Source: JAEZBP01 sp963832725 (GTDB lineage Bacteria > Myxococcota_A > Polyangia > Polyangiales > Sandaracinaceae). From it: a stretch of 64,000 nt of DNA. The stretch lies in NCBI GenBank assembly GCA_963832725.1, contig CAWHVG010000003.1, forward strand, positions 1-64,000. Reading direction: 5' to 3'. This document shows, in pieces, positions 40,009 through 49,783 of the stretch (position 1 is the first letter of the stretch; every line of letters begins with the position of its first letter). Below the pieces are notes generated by a model. The model did no database searches. It had not been told where the DNA came from and was given only the letters and a program-made list of their open reading frames with translations. The position numbers and the translations under genes are program-made.

Positions 40009-42063
40009 GTCGAAGTCGTGCTCGGTCCGGACGCGGCGGCGGATGGCGAAGAGCTGCGCCGGCATCGCGTGCGGATCGATCTCCACGTAGTTGCGCCGGC
40101 CGGACCAGAGGTAGCGACCTCCGCCGAGCAGGTCGTGGACTTGATAGCTCTCGCCATCGGTGATCCGGAGCTCGTCGGGATCGAGCGTGATCCAGCCCGA
40201 CTGGCGGTGGTGGTAGTCCATGCTCACCACGGCCAGCACGATGTCGTCGCCGTCGCGCTTGCTGTAGCAGAGCAGGCGATCGTTGTCGGTGTGGTGGAAG
40301 CGCAGGGTGTCGTTGCGCCAGAGCGCGCGGTGCCGGTGTCGTATCCCGTTGATCACGGTGATGACCGGTCGGAGCGAGTGCGGCGCGTCGAGATCCCAGG
40401 CGCGGATCTCGTACTTCTCGTTGTCGGCGTACTCGCCCGAGCCGGGGCGGCCCAGGTGCTCCATCAGCTCGAACGTCGGCCCGTAGATGCCGTAGTGGGC
40501 CGAGAGCGTCGCCGCCAGGACCAAGCGGGACACGAACGCCGGGCGGCCTCCGTATTGGAGGTCCTCGGGCAAGATGTCGGGGGTGTTGGGCCAGAGGCTG
40601 GGCCGGAAGCAGTCGCGGAGCTCGCTTCGAGTGAGCTCCTCCAGGTAGGTGCGCATCTCGTCCGGCGTGTGCCGCCAGGTGAAGTAGGTGTACCCCTCAC
40701 TGAAACCGGCCTTGCCGAGCGCGTACTTGAGCTTGGGGCGTGTGAACGCCTCGGCCAGAAAGGTCACCTCGGGGTGGCGGGCGCGGACTGACGCCATGCA
40801 CCACTCCCAGAACCGGACCGGCTTGGTGTGCGGGTTGTCGACCCGGAACACGGTGACGCGGCGCTCGATCCAAAAGAGGAAGACGTCGCGCAGCGCAGTC
40901 CACAGCGCCTCCCAGTCCTCGCTCTCGAAGTCGAAGGGGTAGACGTCTTGGTATTTCTTGGGCGGGTTCTCCGCGTACTGAATGCTGCCGTCCGGCCGGC
41001 GCGAGAACCAGCTCGGGTGCTCTTTCACCCAGGGATGATCGGGGGAGGCTTGGAAGGCGATGTCCAGCGCCACGCGCAGCCCGTGTCGGTCGGCGGCGTC
41101 GACGAAGTGGTCGAAGTCGTCGATGGAGCCGAGCTCCGGATGCACCGCGTCGTGCCCGCCCTCCGGGCCGCCGATCGCCCACGGACTGCCGGGATCGTCC
41201 GGCCCCGCGCCCAGCGTGTTGTTCGGGCCCTTGCGGAACGCGCGGCCGATGGGATGGATCGGCGGGAGGTAGACCACGTCGAAGCCCATCGAGGCCACGT
41301 AGGGGAGCCAGGACTCGGCAGTCCGGAGGGTGCCGTGGGTCGTCCCGTGCGCGGTGGAGCGCGGGAAGAGCTCGTACCAGGCGGCGAAGCGCGCATGGAG
41401 GGGCTCCACCAACACCGGGAACGCTTCGGAGCGTGTGGCGCGGCTCCTGTCGGGATAGCTGGCGGCCAGCTCGGCCAGGCCCGGCGCCAGCGCCGCGGGG
41501 ATGCGCTCGGCGGGATGGGTGGCGGCGTCGGCCAGCACGTCCGCGGCGTCGGCGAGCGCCAGCGCGTCCTGCTCGTCGTGAGGGCGCGCTCGCGCGGCCG
41601 CCGCCCGCAGGAGCTCGGCGCCGATCGCGAGGTCCACGTCCTCTACGTCGCCGGCATCGGCCTTGCGCGCGAGCCCCTCGCGCCACGACGCCAGCGCGTC
41701 GATCCAGCCCTCGACCGCGATCTCCCAGGTGCCGATCGCGTCCAGCTCGAGGGCGGCCTCGAAGCGGTCGTTGCCCCGCGAGGCCAGCGCCCGCTCGGCC
41801 CAGCGCGGGTTGTCCGGCCTCCGGTAGCGGACCACGCCCGCGATCCGATCGTGGCCGTCGGCCACCAGGTCGGCGCAGAGGGTGAGCACATCGCCCACGC
41901 AGCGCTTCACCGCGTGGCGACCGCCGTCCACGGCGGGTGCGACCGACGTCACGACGACCCGCCGGCAGCCCTCCGCGGGCAGCGGGACGTCGTGGAGCGT
42001 CGGGTGTCGATGCCCGTCGGCGCGTGTCCGCGCGGGCGCTTGCAAGCGGTCCGGCTCCCCCAT
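39997..42063 (-). CDS. glgE: alpha-1,4-glucan:maltose-1-phosphate maltosyltransferase
   Basis: A 688-residue GH13_3 enzyme extending alpha-1,4-glucans with maltose from maltose-1-phosphate. Marks are [56 protein letters not shown], the nucleophile Asp in [17 protein letters not shown], acid/base Glu in [10 protein letters not shown], and [12 protein letters not shown]. The N-terminal ~200 residues form the dimer and helical S domains usual for GlgE. ATG 42063 is preferred over GTG 42069. It heads a minus-strand operon glgE-treS/mak-glgB, the complete GlgE pathway from trehalose to branched glucan. Confidence 0.95.
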   Translation of the reverse strand: MGEPDRLQAPARTRADGHRHPTLHDVPLPAEGCRRVVVTSVAPAVDGGRHAVKRCVGDVLTLCADLVADGHDRIAGVVRYRRPDNPRWAERALASRGNDRFEAALELDAIGTWEIAVEGWIDALASWREGLARKADAGDVEDVDLAIGAELLRAAAARARPHDEQDALALADAADVLADAATHPAERIPAALAPGLAELAASYPDRSRATRSEAFPVLVEPLHARFAAWYELFPRSTAHGTTHGTLRTAESWLPYVASMGFDVVYLPPIHPIGRAFRKGPNNTLGAGPDDPGSPWAIGGPEGGHDAVHPELGSIDDFDHFVDAADRHGLRVALDIAFQASPDHPWVKEHPSWFSRRPDGSIQYAENPPKKYQDVYPFDFESEDWEALWTALRDVFLFWIERRVTVFRVDNPHTKPVRFWEWCMASVRARHPEVTFLAEAFTRPKLKYALGKAGFSEGYTYFTWRHTPDEMRTYLEELTRSELRDCFRPSLWPNTPDILPEDLQYGGRPAFVSRLVLAATLSAHYGIYGPTFELMEHLGRPGSGEYADNEKYEIRAWDLDAPHSLRPVITVINGIRHRHRALWRNDTLRFHHTDNDRLLCYSKRDGDDIVLAVVSMDYHHRQSGWITLDPDELRITDGESYQVHDLLGGGRYLWSGRRNYVEIDPHAMPAQLFAIRRRVRTEHDFDYFL

Positions 42064-42246
42064 GTCCACGGCTACAAAGGCCCCCGGACGGGGGCGTCAA
42101 GAATCCCCATGCGTCCGCAGCGCACGGCGTGGCGCCGTGACACGCGCATCGCGCGCGAAACGCCGAACATCGCGCGCCGCGCATCGCGCGCCGAGCATCG
42201 CGCGGGTCTCGTTTTCCGCGCCGGACGGGGGAATAGGGGACCACGT
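42064..42246. promoter_or_regulatory. divergent promoter region glgE / RND efflux with phased short repeats
   Basis: These 183 bases separate glgE (minus) from the efflux operon (plus). The core catcgcgcg occurs at 42147, 42168, 42182 and 42196, spaced 21, 14 and 14 bases. A perfect gccccc-ggac-gggggc hairpin lies near 42082-42097, close to the glgE start. The phased repeats could be operator half-sites; no regulator gene is adjacent. Confidence 0.45.
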
Positions 42247-43543
42247 ATGGGCGACGCGCCCGACGACCGCCACGTCGAAGTCGACGAGAGGGGGCCGCGC
42301 GGCGGGGGCCTCGCGCGGAGGGCGCTCCGGATCGTGGCGCCGCTGGCGGTCCTCGTCGCTGGCGCCGTGGTGGTCTGGCTCTTCGCCCACACCCGGCCCG
42401 AGCCCGCTCGGGAGCCGCCCGCGCCGAGCATCCCGGCCGTCGAGGTGGTGAAGGCCGTGCCCTTGGAGGGTCGCCCGAGCGTGGACGCGCACGGCACGGT
42501 CACACCCGCGCAGCAGGTGCAGATCGCGCCCCAGGTGAGCGGTGACGTGGTCTGGGTCTCGCCGGAGCTGGTCCCGGGCGGCCGCTTCCTCGCCGGCCAG
42601 CCGAATCCTCCGGATCGATCCGCGCCCCTACGAGCTCGCGGTCGACGCGCAGCGCGGCCGGATCGGAGAGGCGCGCTTGGCGCTGACCCGCGAGCAAGCC
42701 GAGCGGGCCGTCGCCGAGCGGGCGCGCGCGCTCTTCCCGGACGATGCGCTCTCGGCTACGCCCGAAGGCGGGCGCCTGGCGCGACGGGAGCCTCAGCTGC
42801 GGGCGGCGCGCGAGCAGCTCGGCGCGGCCGAGTCGGGCCTGCGTCGGGCGGAGCTCGACCTGGCGCACACCACCCTGCAGGCGCCCTTCGACGCCTCGGT
42901 CGTGTCGGAGACCGTCGACACCGGGCAGCAGGTGGGGCCCGCTCAGCCGATCGCGGTCCTGGTCGGTACGCATGCGTATCACCTCGACGTGTCCGTTCCG
43001 GTCGACGCCTTGCCATCGATCGCGCGGGCCACCGCGGACGGACAGAGCGGCTCGCCGGCACAGGTGACCATCGAGGTGCGGGGGAGGGAGCATCGCTGGC
43101 GGGGCTACGTCGGGCCGCTGGTCCCGCGCGTGACGGAGCGGGGCAGCATGGCGCAGCTGGTGGTCGTGGTGCCGGACCCGCTCGACGGCGACACGACCGA
43201 GCCGCCCGTTCCCCTCTTGCTGGGCAGCTTCGTGGACGTGCGCATCCTGGCCGAGCCGATCCCGGGCGTGGTCGTGGTGCCGCGCGAGGGCCTCCGCGAC
43301 GGAGACGAGGTGTGGATCGCCACCGACACGGGCATCCTCGCGATCCGCCAGGTCGACGTGGTGTGGCGCCGGGAGGACGACGTGCTGGTGTCCTCGGGCG
43401 TGCGGCCGGGCGAGCGGGTCATCGTCTCGCGGCTCGCGGCGCCGGTGGACGGAATGCAGGTGGACGTCGTGCGCGAGGAGCAGCCGGAACGAAGGCAGCC
43501 CCTCCAGGCCTCGCTGGCGCCGGAGCGAGGCGGGCCGCGATGA
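42247..43543 (+). CDS. RND efflux periplasmic adaptor (membrane fusion protein), one frameshift
   Basis: About 431 residues after removing an extra base at 42604-42605. A single N-terminal membrane anchor (RIVAPLAVLVAGAVVVWLF) is followed by the barrel-sandwich segments DAHGTVTPAQQVQIAPQVSG and, after repair, ILRIDPRPYELAV. An alpha-hairpin (~150-230), the second lipoyl half LAHTTLQAPFDASVVSE and a beta-barrel then follow. This is the HlyD/AcrA family linking an RND pump to an outer-membrane channel. The stop overlaps the pump start (ATGA), so the two are coupled. No TolC gene is nearby. Substrate is unknown. Confidence 0.9.
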
Positions 43544-46500
43544 GCGCGCGCCGGGGCGGCCTGCTGGGCTTCTTCGCCCACAACTCGGTCGCCGCGAACC
43601 TCGTGATGCTCCTCTTCGTGGTCGGCGGCCTGATGATGGTGCCGATGATCCGGCAGGAGGTCTTCCCGGAGGTCACCCAGCCGATCGTCACGGTCGAGGT
43701 CGCCTATCCGGGCGCCAGCCCCGAGGAGGTGGAGCACGGCGTCATCCTGCCGGTGGAGGATGCGGTGCGCGGCCTCGACGGCGTGAAGGAGGTGCGCTCG
43801 GTCGCCACCGAGGGGCAGGGCATCGTGTCGGCGGAGCTGCGGCTGAGCGCCGATCCCCGCGAGCTCCTCTCCCGTGTGGAGAGCGCGGTCGGTCGCATCG
43901 CGTCGTTCCCGGAGGACGCCGAGAAGCCGGTGATCAGCCTGGCCAGCAACCGCCGCCAGGTCATCTCGCTCATCCTCTACGGCGACGTCCGGCCGCTGGG
44001 CCTGCGCGAGGTCGCGGAGCGGATGCGCGACGAGCTCCTGTCCGACCCGCGCATCACCTACGTCGAGCTCTCGAGCGTGCGGTCGCTGGAGATCAGCGTC
44101 GACGTGCCGCGCGCGGACCTGCGGCGTTACGGGCTCACGCTGGAGCGGATCGCGGAGATCGTCCGGGCCGGGTCCGTGCAGATCCCGGGCGGCCGCGTGC
44201 GAGGTCGCGGCGGCGAGACGCTCTTGAGGACCGCGGCCCGCAAGCAGTGGGCGAGCGAGCTCGGCGACATCGTGCTCATCGCTCAACCGGACGGGACCCG
44301 CGTGCGGCTGCGCGACGTCGCCAACGTCGAGGACATCCTCGCCGAGACCGACGAGGAGGCGTTCTACGACGGCCGGCCCGCCGTTCGGCTCGACGTGTAT
44401 CGGGTCGGCGACGAGAAGCCGATGGACGTGGCGGCGGCCGTGCGGGAGCTCGCCGCGCGCGCCGACCTGCCGGCCGGTGTGCGCGTGGCGACCTGGGGGG
44501 ACAGCTCCGAGGTCTACCAGGACCGCATCCAGCTCTTGCTGCACAACGGCTACCTCGGCCTCGGTCTCGTGCTCTTGATCCTCGGCCTCTTCCTCAGCCC
44601 GCGCCTGGCGTTCTGGGTGACGCTCGGGATCCCGATCTCGTTCCTCGGCTCGCTCCTCTTCCTCCCGCCGCTCGACATCTCGATCAATCTCATCTCGCTC
44701 TTCGCGTTCATCGTCACCCTCGGCATGGTGGTCGACGACGCAATCGTCGTCGGTGAGGCCGTTCAGTACGAGCGCGAGCGCGGCCTCTCGGAAGCGGGCG
44801 CGGCGGTGAAGGGCGTCCGCTCGGTGGCGGCGCCGGTGATCTTGGCCGTGGCCACGACCTGCGTGGCGTTCGCGCCGATGCTCTTCGTGCCCGGCTCGGC
44901 GGGGAAGCTCTTCCGCAACATCCCGGTCGTCGTCATCGTCGTCCTGCTCTGCTCGCTGGTCGAGTCGCTGCTCGTGCTGCCGGCGCACCTGACCCATCCG
45001 ATGCCGCGGCCGCTCGCGTTCTTGCTGCGACCTTTGTTCTGGCTGATGGGGCTCGTGGGGCGGGGGAAGGTGGCGCCGGGGCTCGCGCGCTTCGTCGCGC
45101 ACTTCTACGTGCCCACCGCGCGGCTCGCGCTCCGGTGGCGCTACCTGACGCTGGCGCTGGCCGTCTTCGGGCTCCTCGCCACCTACGGGCTCTGGGTGGG
45201 CAAGCGCATCGAGTTCGTCTTCATGCCGAAGATCGAAGCCGATCAGGTCAGCGTGTCGCTCGACATGCCGGTCGGAACGCCGCTCGCGACCACGCGCGCC
45301 GCGACCCGGCAGATGGAAGAGGCCGCTCGCCGCGCCGCCGCCGAGACGGACGAGGGCGCCTCCATCATCCGCGGAATCTACACGGCCATCGGCGGCCCGC
45401 GTGGCAGCGCGAGCGAGGGCGGCGCGTTCGAGCGCGGCGGGCACCTGGCCACCGTGCAGCTGAACCTGCTCCCGAGCGGCGAGCGCGACACGTCGAGCCG
45501 CACGTTCGCCGAGCTGTGGCGGCGAGAGGCCGGACCGATCCCGGGCGTGACGCGGACGTCGTACGACTACACCACCGGCGCGTCGGGCGGTCCCGACATC
45601 GATCTCGAGGTGAGCGACCCGAACCTCGAGACCATGCACGACGCGGCGCGGCGGCTCGCGGCGGCGCTCGCGGAGTACGCGGGGGTGAGGGACGTCGACG
45701 ACGGCGTGGCGCCGGGCAAGGAGCAGCTCGACTTCACGCTCACGCCGCGCGGCCGCGCGCTCGGCCTGACCCAAGCCGGCCTGGCGGCCCAGATCCGCGG
45801 CGCGTTCTACGGCGCGGAGGCCTATCGCTTCCAACGCGGGCGCAACGAGGTGCGGGTGCTCGTTCGACTTCCGGAGCGCGAGCGGAGCTCGCTCGCCAAC
45901 GTGGAGGATCTCGTCGTCCGCACGCCCGAGGGGGGCGAGGTGCCCCTGCGCGAGGCGGCGAACGTCCGCTACACCCGCGCCGCGACGTCCATCCAGCGGG
46001 TCGACGCCCGGCGCGTCGTCCACGTGACCGCGAACGTGTCCGCCGGGACCAACGCCAACGAGGTGGTGCGCGGCCTGCGGGCGAGCGCGATCCCGCGGCT
46101 CGAGGGGCGCTACCGCGCACTCTCGGTGACCAGCGGCGGCGCGCAGAAGAACCAGAACGAGGCGATGAGCGATCTCGGCACCGGGTTCGCCGTGGCGATG
46201 GTGGTGATGTACGCGCTGCTCGCCCTCGCGTTCCGGAGCTACCTGCAGCCGATCGTGGTGATGATCGCCATCCCGCTCGGCGCGATCGGCGCCGTGCTCG
46301 GGCATCTCGCGCTCGGCTATCCGCTCAGCTTGAGCAGCATGATGGGGCTCGTCGCGCTGGCGGGCGTGGTGGTGAACGACTCGCTGCTCCTGGTCAGCAC
46401 CGTCAACGCGAACCGGGAGGCCGGGATGCCGCCGGAGCGCGCCATCGTGGACGCGGGCGCTCGCCGCTTCCGGCCCATCCTCCTCACCTCGCTGACGACC

Positions 46501-46710
46501 TTCCTCGGGCTGGCGCCGATGATCTTCCAGCGCTCGGTGCAGGCGCGCTTCCTCGTGCCGATGGCCATCTCGCTCGGCTTCGGCGTGCTCTTCGCCACCT
46601 TCCTGACCGTGCTGGTCGTGCCTTGCCTCTACGGCATCCTGGTCGACCTGCTCGCGTTCGGGCATCGCGTGCTCGACCGCTTCTTCGGACCGCGCGCGCG
46701 ACACGCGTGA
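43540..46710 (+). CDS. RND efflux pump (HAE-1/AcrB-like) inner-membrane transporter
   Basis: A 1056-residue RND transporter, normal length. The first helix (SVAANLVMLLFVVGGLMM) leads to the first porter domain; the central membrane block has FIVTLGMVVDDAIVVGEAVQYER, with the TM4 proton-relay Asp pair (VVDDAIV), and the second half has VMYALLALAFRSYLQPIVVM, MGLVALAGVVVNDSLLLVS and RFRPILLTSLTTFLGLAPM. The pump moves amphipathic compounds from periplasm or inner membrane outward using the proton gradient. Sequence style fits the broad efflux RND group more than the heavy-metal CusA type, because no Met-rich metal path was noticed. It is coupled to the upstream adaptor. Confidence 0.94.
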   Translation: MSARRGGLLGFFAHNSVAANLVMLLFVVGGLMMVPMIRQEVFPEVTQPIVTVEVAYPGASPEEVEHGVILPVEDAVRGLDGVKEVRSVATEGQGIVSAELRLSADPRELLSRVESAVGRIASFPEDAEKPVISLASNRRQVISLILYGDVRPLGLREVAERMRDELLSDPRITYVELSSVRSLEISVDVPRADLRRYGLTLERIAEIVRAGSVQIPGGRVRGRGGETLLRTAARKQWASELGDIVLIAQPDGTRVRLRDVANVEDILAETDEEAFYDGRPAVRLDVYRVGDEKPMDVAAAVRELAARADLPAGVRVATWGDSSEVYQDRIQLLLHNGYLGLGLVLLILGLFLSPRLAFWVTLGIPISFLGSLLFLPPLDISINLISLFAFIVTLGMVVDDAIVVGEAVQYERERGLSEAGAAVKGVRSVAAPVILAVATTCVAFAPMLFVPGSAGKLFRNIPVVVIVVLLCSLVESLLVLPAHLTHPMPRPLAFLLRPLFWLMGLVGRGKVAPGLARFVAHFYVPTARLALRWRYLTLALAVFGLLATYGLWVGKRIEFVFMPKIEADQVSVSLDMPVGTPLATTRAATRQMEEAARRAAAETDEGASIIRGIYTAIGGPRGSASEGGAFERGGHLATVQLNLLPSGERDTSSRTFAELWRREAGPIPGVTRTSYDYTTGASGGPDIDLEVSDPNLETMHDAARRLAAALAEYAGVRDVDDGVAPGKEQLDFTLTPRGRALGLTQAGLAAQIRGAFYGAEAYRFQRGRNEVRVLVRLPERERSSLANVEDLVVRTPEGGEVPLREAANVRYTRAATSIQRVDARRVVHVTANVSAGTNANEVVRGLRASAIPRLEGRYRALSVTSGGAQKNQNEAMSDLGTGFAVAMVVMYALLALAFRSYLQPIVVMIAIPLGAIGAVLGHLALGYPLSLSSMMGLVALAGVVVNDSLLLVSTVNANREAGMPPERAIVDAGARRFRPILLTSLTTFLGLAPMIFQRSVQARFLVPMAISLGFGVLFATFLTVLVVPCLYGILVDLLAFGHRVLDRFFGPRARHA

Positions 46711-46754
46711 GCCCGGGCGGAGGCTCGCCCCGCACGGCAGGCGCCCGCGGCGTC

Positions 46755-47882
46755 TCAGGGCGCGAAGGGATCGGCGAAGCGCGGGTCGGTCAGGAAGGAC
46801 TCGTCGGTGAGGCTGCGGAGCAGCTCGAGCACGTCGGCGCGCTCCTCCTCGGTCGCGTCGAAGCCGTGGACGAAGATGCTCTTCAGGGGGCTCTCGCTGC
46901 CGACGCCGGCGTAGGGCCCGCCGGTGATGGTGCGGCCTCCCGCCTGATAGTGGTCCAGCACCTCCTCGAGGGTGGCGATGGAGCCGTCGTGCATGAAGGG
47001 CGCGGTGACGGCGACGTTGCGGAGGGTCGGCGCGCGGAACTTCCCCATGTCGGCGCGCACGCCGGTCAGCTCGTAGAGGCCGCGGTTCGGGGCCGGATAA
47101 CCGCCGCGGCCGTCGATGTTGTAGAGGCCGGTGTCGTGGAAGCTGACCTCGGGAGCGACCAGTCCCCGATGGTCGACCGAGTCGCTGAAGTCGAAGCTGC
47201 CGTGACAGTGAAAGCAGTCGAAACGCTCGCCGTTGAAGAGCTCCAGGCCGAGGCGCGCCGAGGCGCTCAGCGCCGCATCATCGCCCTGATAGACGTACTG
47301 GTCATAAGCCGAATTGCCGCTGATCAGCGTCCGTTCGAACGCGGCGATGGCCTTCACGACGTGGTCCAGGGTGACGGTGTCGGGCTCGCCCGGGAAGGCG
47401 TCGGCGAACATGCTGGGATAGGCCGGATCCTCCCGCAGCCGGCCGAGCATCGCGTCCTCGACGCCCGAGAGCCCGAGCTCCGGCGGTGCCTCGTTGAGCA
47501 TGGGCACCAGCGCCTGCTCCTCGAGCGTGTCCAGCGTGTCGTTCGCCCAGGTCAGCTTCGACACGTAGGCCACGTTGGTCAGGTTCATGGCGCTGCGCGG
47601 CGTGTGCGCGCCCGTCACCCCGACGCTCACCGGCATTCCGTCGGTGAACGCGAGCGCTTGCTGGTGACAGCTCGCGCAGGAGTAGGTCTGATCGAGGCTC
47701 AAGCGCGTGTCGTAGAAGAGGTGGCGACCGAGCTCGACCTTGGCCTCGCTCATCGGGTTGTCGTCGGGCACGACCGGCTCCGGAAAGCCGGGCGGGAGGT
47801 GCCACTCGTAGCGCGGCAGCGCCGGCTCCATGCTGCACGCGAGCAGCGTCAGCGCGGCGCACGCGGACAGGAGCCGTGCCAT
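46755..47882 (-). CDS. mbnH: MbnH-like di-heme enzyme of the metallo-mystery pair
   Basis: A 375-residue exported c-type di-heme protein of the MauG / cytochrome c peroxidase superfamily. It begins with a lipoprotein-like signal (LLSACAALTLLACS) and has heme motifs CASCH (~70) and CFHCH (~225), plus GTRLSLD-type peroxidase surroundings (RHLFYDTRLSLDQTYSCASC in pieces) and GKFRAPTLRNVAVTAPFMHDGS. The pairing with an MbnP gene 4 bases upstream identifies it as the MbnH / MXAN_0977-type partner. Characterised members oxidise a Trp of MbnP to kynurenine, forming a copper site. No methanobactin genes are present. Confidence 0.85.
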   Translation of the reverse strand: MARLLSACAALTLLACSMEPALPRYEWHLPPGFPEPVVPDDNPMSEAKVELGRHLFYDTRLSLDQTYSCASCHQQALAFTDGMPVSVGVTGAHTPRSAMNLTNVAYVSKLTWANDTLDTLEEQALVPMLNEAPPELGLSGVEDAMLGRLREDPAYPSMFADAFPGEPDTVTLDHVVKAIAAFERTLISGNSAYDQYVYQGDDAALSASARLGLELFNGERFDCFHCHGSFDFSDSVDHRGLVAPEVSFHDTGLYNIDGRGGYPAPNRGLYELTGVRADMGKFRAPTLRNVAVTAPFMHDGSIATLEEVLDHYQAGGRTITGGPYAGVGSESPLKSIFVHGFDATEEERADVLELLRSLTDESFLTDPRFADPFAP

Positions 47883-47886
47883 CGGA

Positions 47887-48724
47887 TCAGTTCCCCGCCC
47901 GGACTCGGAAGAGCCGCTGGGCGCCGGCCGGCGGGGTGCCGCCGAAGGGCAGCCCGAGGGCGTGGAAGATCGGCTCGCAGTCGGGATCGTCGAAGCTGGC
48001 CATGCAGCCCGGCGCGCCGCCCTGGTCGGTGATCCATGTCGCTGCCCGACAGAAGCGAGGCGAGGTCGACGGCGATGTGATCGAGGGCGGGATCGAGGCC
48101 GCTCAGCTCGACGTCGGCGCGGTTCGATTGCACGCAGCCGCTGACGTTTCCGCGCCCGTCGCCGGTGCAGCCGGTGGAGCCGATGTGGACGCGGAAGCCG
48201 TCGGTGAGGCCGGTCGTGCGGCCCTCGGTGCGGAGGAACTTGTAGCCGCCGGTCCAGCTCCAGAACATCGAGCCGACGCCGAGCGGCCCTTCCGCCGTCG
48301 AGACGTCGAGGTGATTGGAGGCCTCGGGCACGCCGAGCTGAAAGCGCACGCCCGTGAAGGTCGCGCCGTCGTCGGGCACCGTGCCCACCACCACGCCGTT
48401 CGTGCCGGGCGTCCCCGACTCGCAGCCGGCGCTCCCGTCCTCGAAGTCGAGGAGGGCGATGTCCTCAATCTGCCAATCGTTCGCGCTCAGCGCGAGCGGC
48501 ACCTCCCGCCCGTCGTCGGTCACCAGCCGCACGTCGGACACGTAGAGGCGGAAGTCGCCCAGGGTCATGTCGGTCATCGTCGTGCCGATGCCCGAGTAGG
48601 TCTGGCCACATCGCGCGGCCTGATCGCCGACCAGCCCGTCGAAACGCAGGGTGACGTCGCGCGTGCCCGGCGAGCAGCCGCCGAGGACCGAGGTGAAAAA
48701 CAGGATCGCGAAGCTCGTACGCAT
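47887..48724 (-). CDS. mbnP: MbnP-like copper-binding lipoprotein, one frameshift
   Basis: About 278 residues after removing an extra base at ~48034. A lipoprotein signal (MRTSFAILFFTSVLGGCS) precedes a beta-rich domain DVTLRFDGLVGDQAARCGQTYSG-type start in pieces, FRLYVSDVRLV, IALLDFEDGSAGCESG, TGVRFQLGVP, MFWSWTGGYKFLR and STGCTGDGRGNVSGC. The repaired C-terminus adds GAPGCMASFDDPDCEPIF. The conserved Cys pairs and Trp-rich segment are those of the four-Cys metallo-mystery pair family. It probably binds copper in the periplasm after a Trp is modified by the adjacent di-heme enzyme. The start is ATG 48724. The 21-bp repeat array lies ~105 bases upstream. Confidence 0.84.
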
Positions 48725-48830
48725 GCCCGGCACGTTGGGGTGGTGCCCTCACCCGGACAAGGCTCGGACCCTGCGGCATGTTGTCGCGGGGGCGGGCCGG
48801 TGGTGGGTCCCGCACCGGTCGCGGCCCGAC

Positions 48831-49716
48831 CTGCACCGGTGCCGATCACGCCTGCACGGAGGCCGATCCCGCTCGCACGGAGGCCGATCCCGCTCGCACG
48901 GAGGCCGATCCCGCTTGCACCGGTCCTCGCCACGCATGCACCGGTCCCCGCCACGCTTGCACCGGTCCCCGTCACGCTTGCACCGGTCCCCGTCACGCTT
49001 GCACAGGTGCCGATCATGCTCGCACGGAGGCCGAACGAGCTTGCACGGAGGCCGATGACGCTTGCAGGGAGGCCGTCCCGCTTGCAGGGAGGCCGATCGC
49101 GCTTGCAGGGAGGCCGATCGACGCTTGCAGGGAGGCCGATGACGCTCGCACGGAGGCCGGTCACGCTTGCAGGGAGGCCGATCGACGCTTGCAGGGAGGC
49201 CGATCACGCTTGCAGGGAGGCCGATCACGCTTGCAGGGAGGCCGATCGACGCTTGCACGGAGGCCGATGACGCTTGTACCGAGGCCGATGACGCTTGCAG
49301 GGAGGCCCGGTCCCGCTTGCAGGGAGGCCGATCGCGCTTGCAGGGAGGCCGATCACGCTTGCAGGGAGGCCGGTCCCGCTCGCACGGAGGCCGATCGCGC
49401 TCGCACGGAGGCCCGTCACGCTTGCACGGAGGCCGAACGAGCTTTCACCGGTCGCGATCACGCTCGCACGGAGGCCGATCGGGCTTGCAGCGGTCCCTGC
49501 CGCGCCTGCACGGGTCGCGACCACGCGTGCACGGCTCCCGCTCGCGCTCGCCCAGGTCGTGCTCGCGCTCGCCCAGGTCGCGATCGGGGTTGCCGAGGAT
49601 CCGATGGCGCTTGCCCAGGTCGCGAACAGGCTTGCCCGGGCCCCGATCAGGCTTGCCCAGGTCGCGATCGGGCTCGCTCGGGTCGGGGCCGGGCTTGCGT
49701 TGGTCGGTTGCGGGCG
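48831..49716. repeat. 21-bp minisatellite, about 42 copies
   Basis: A near-continuous head-to-tail array. Typical unit: tgcagggaggccgatcacgct, with tgcacggaggccgatcccgct and tgcaccggtccccgtcacgct as common variants; the right end (49528-49716) uses diverged cgcccaggtcgcgatcgggct types. I counted 42 units: most are exactly 21 bp, one is 20 bp (49063) and several are 22 bp (49104, 49168, 49232, 49296), some carrying gatcgacgct. Because 21 is divisible by three, long heptapeptide frames open on both strands (CTEADPA on plus, ASVIGLP on minus), but unit-length changes break them. It fills the gap between the GT2 gene and mbnP. Confidence 0.95.
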
Positions 49717-49783
49717 GTCTTGCGCGGGGGCTCCCTCGGCGGGTGGCGGAGGGAGCCCTCTCTCGCGCTCCAACGACCCTCGG

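Noticed and set aside
42082..42097. Hairpin gccccc-ggac-gggggc as a terminator
   Set aside because: It lies at the 5' end of glgE in a promoter region and has no T-run on either strand.
40828..42246. Fusion of a long upstream region to the RND adaptor
   Set aside because: The plus-strand frame upstream of 42247 is antisense to glgE and arginine/alanine-rich; glgE on the minus strand has a full set of motifs.
43540..46710. Copper efflux (CusA-type) role for the RND pump near mbnPH
   Set aside because: No Met-rich metal relay or CusB/CusF-like partner was recognised and the genes are on the opposite strand; proximity alone is not enough.
48831..49716. Possible CRISPR array
   Set aside because: Units are contiguous with no unique spacers, 21 bp is too short for repeat plus spacer, and no cas genes are present.
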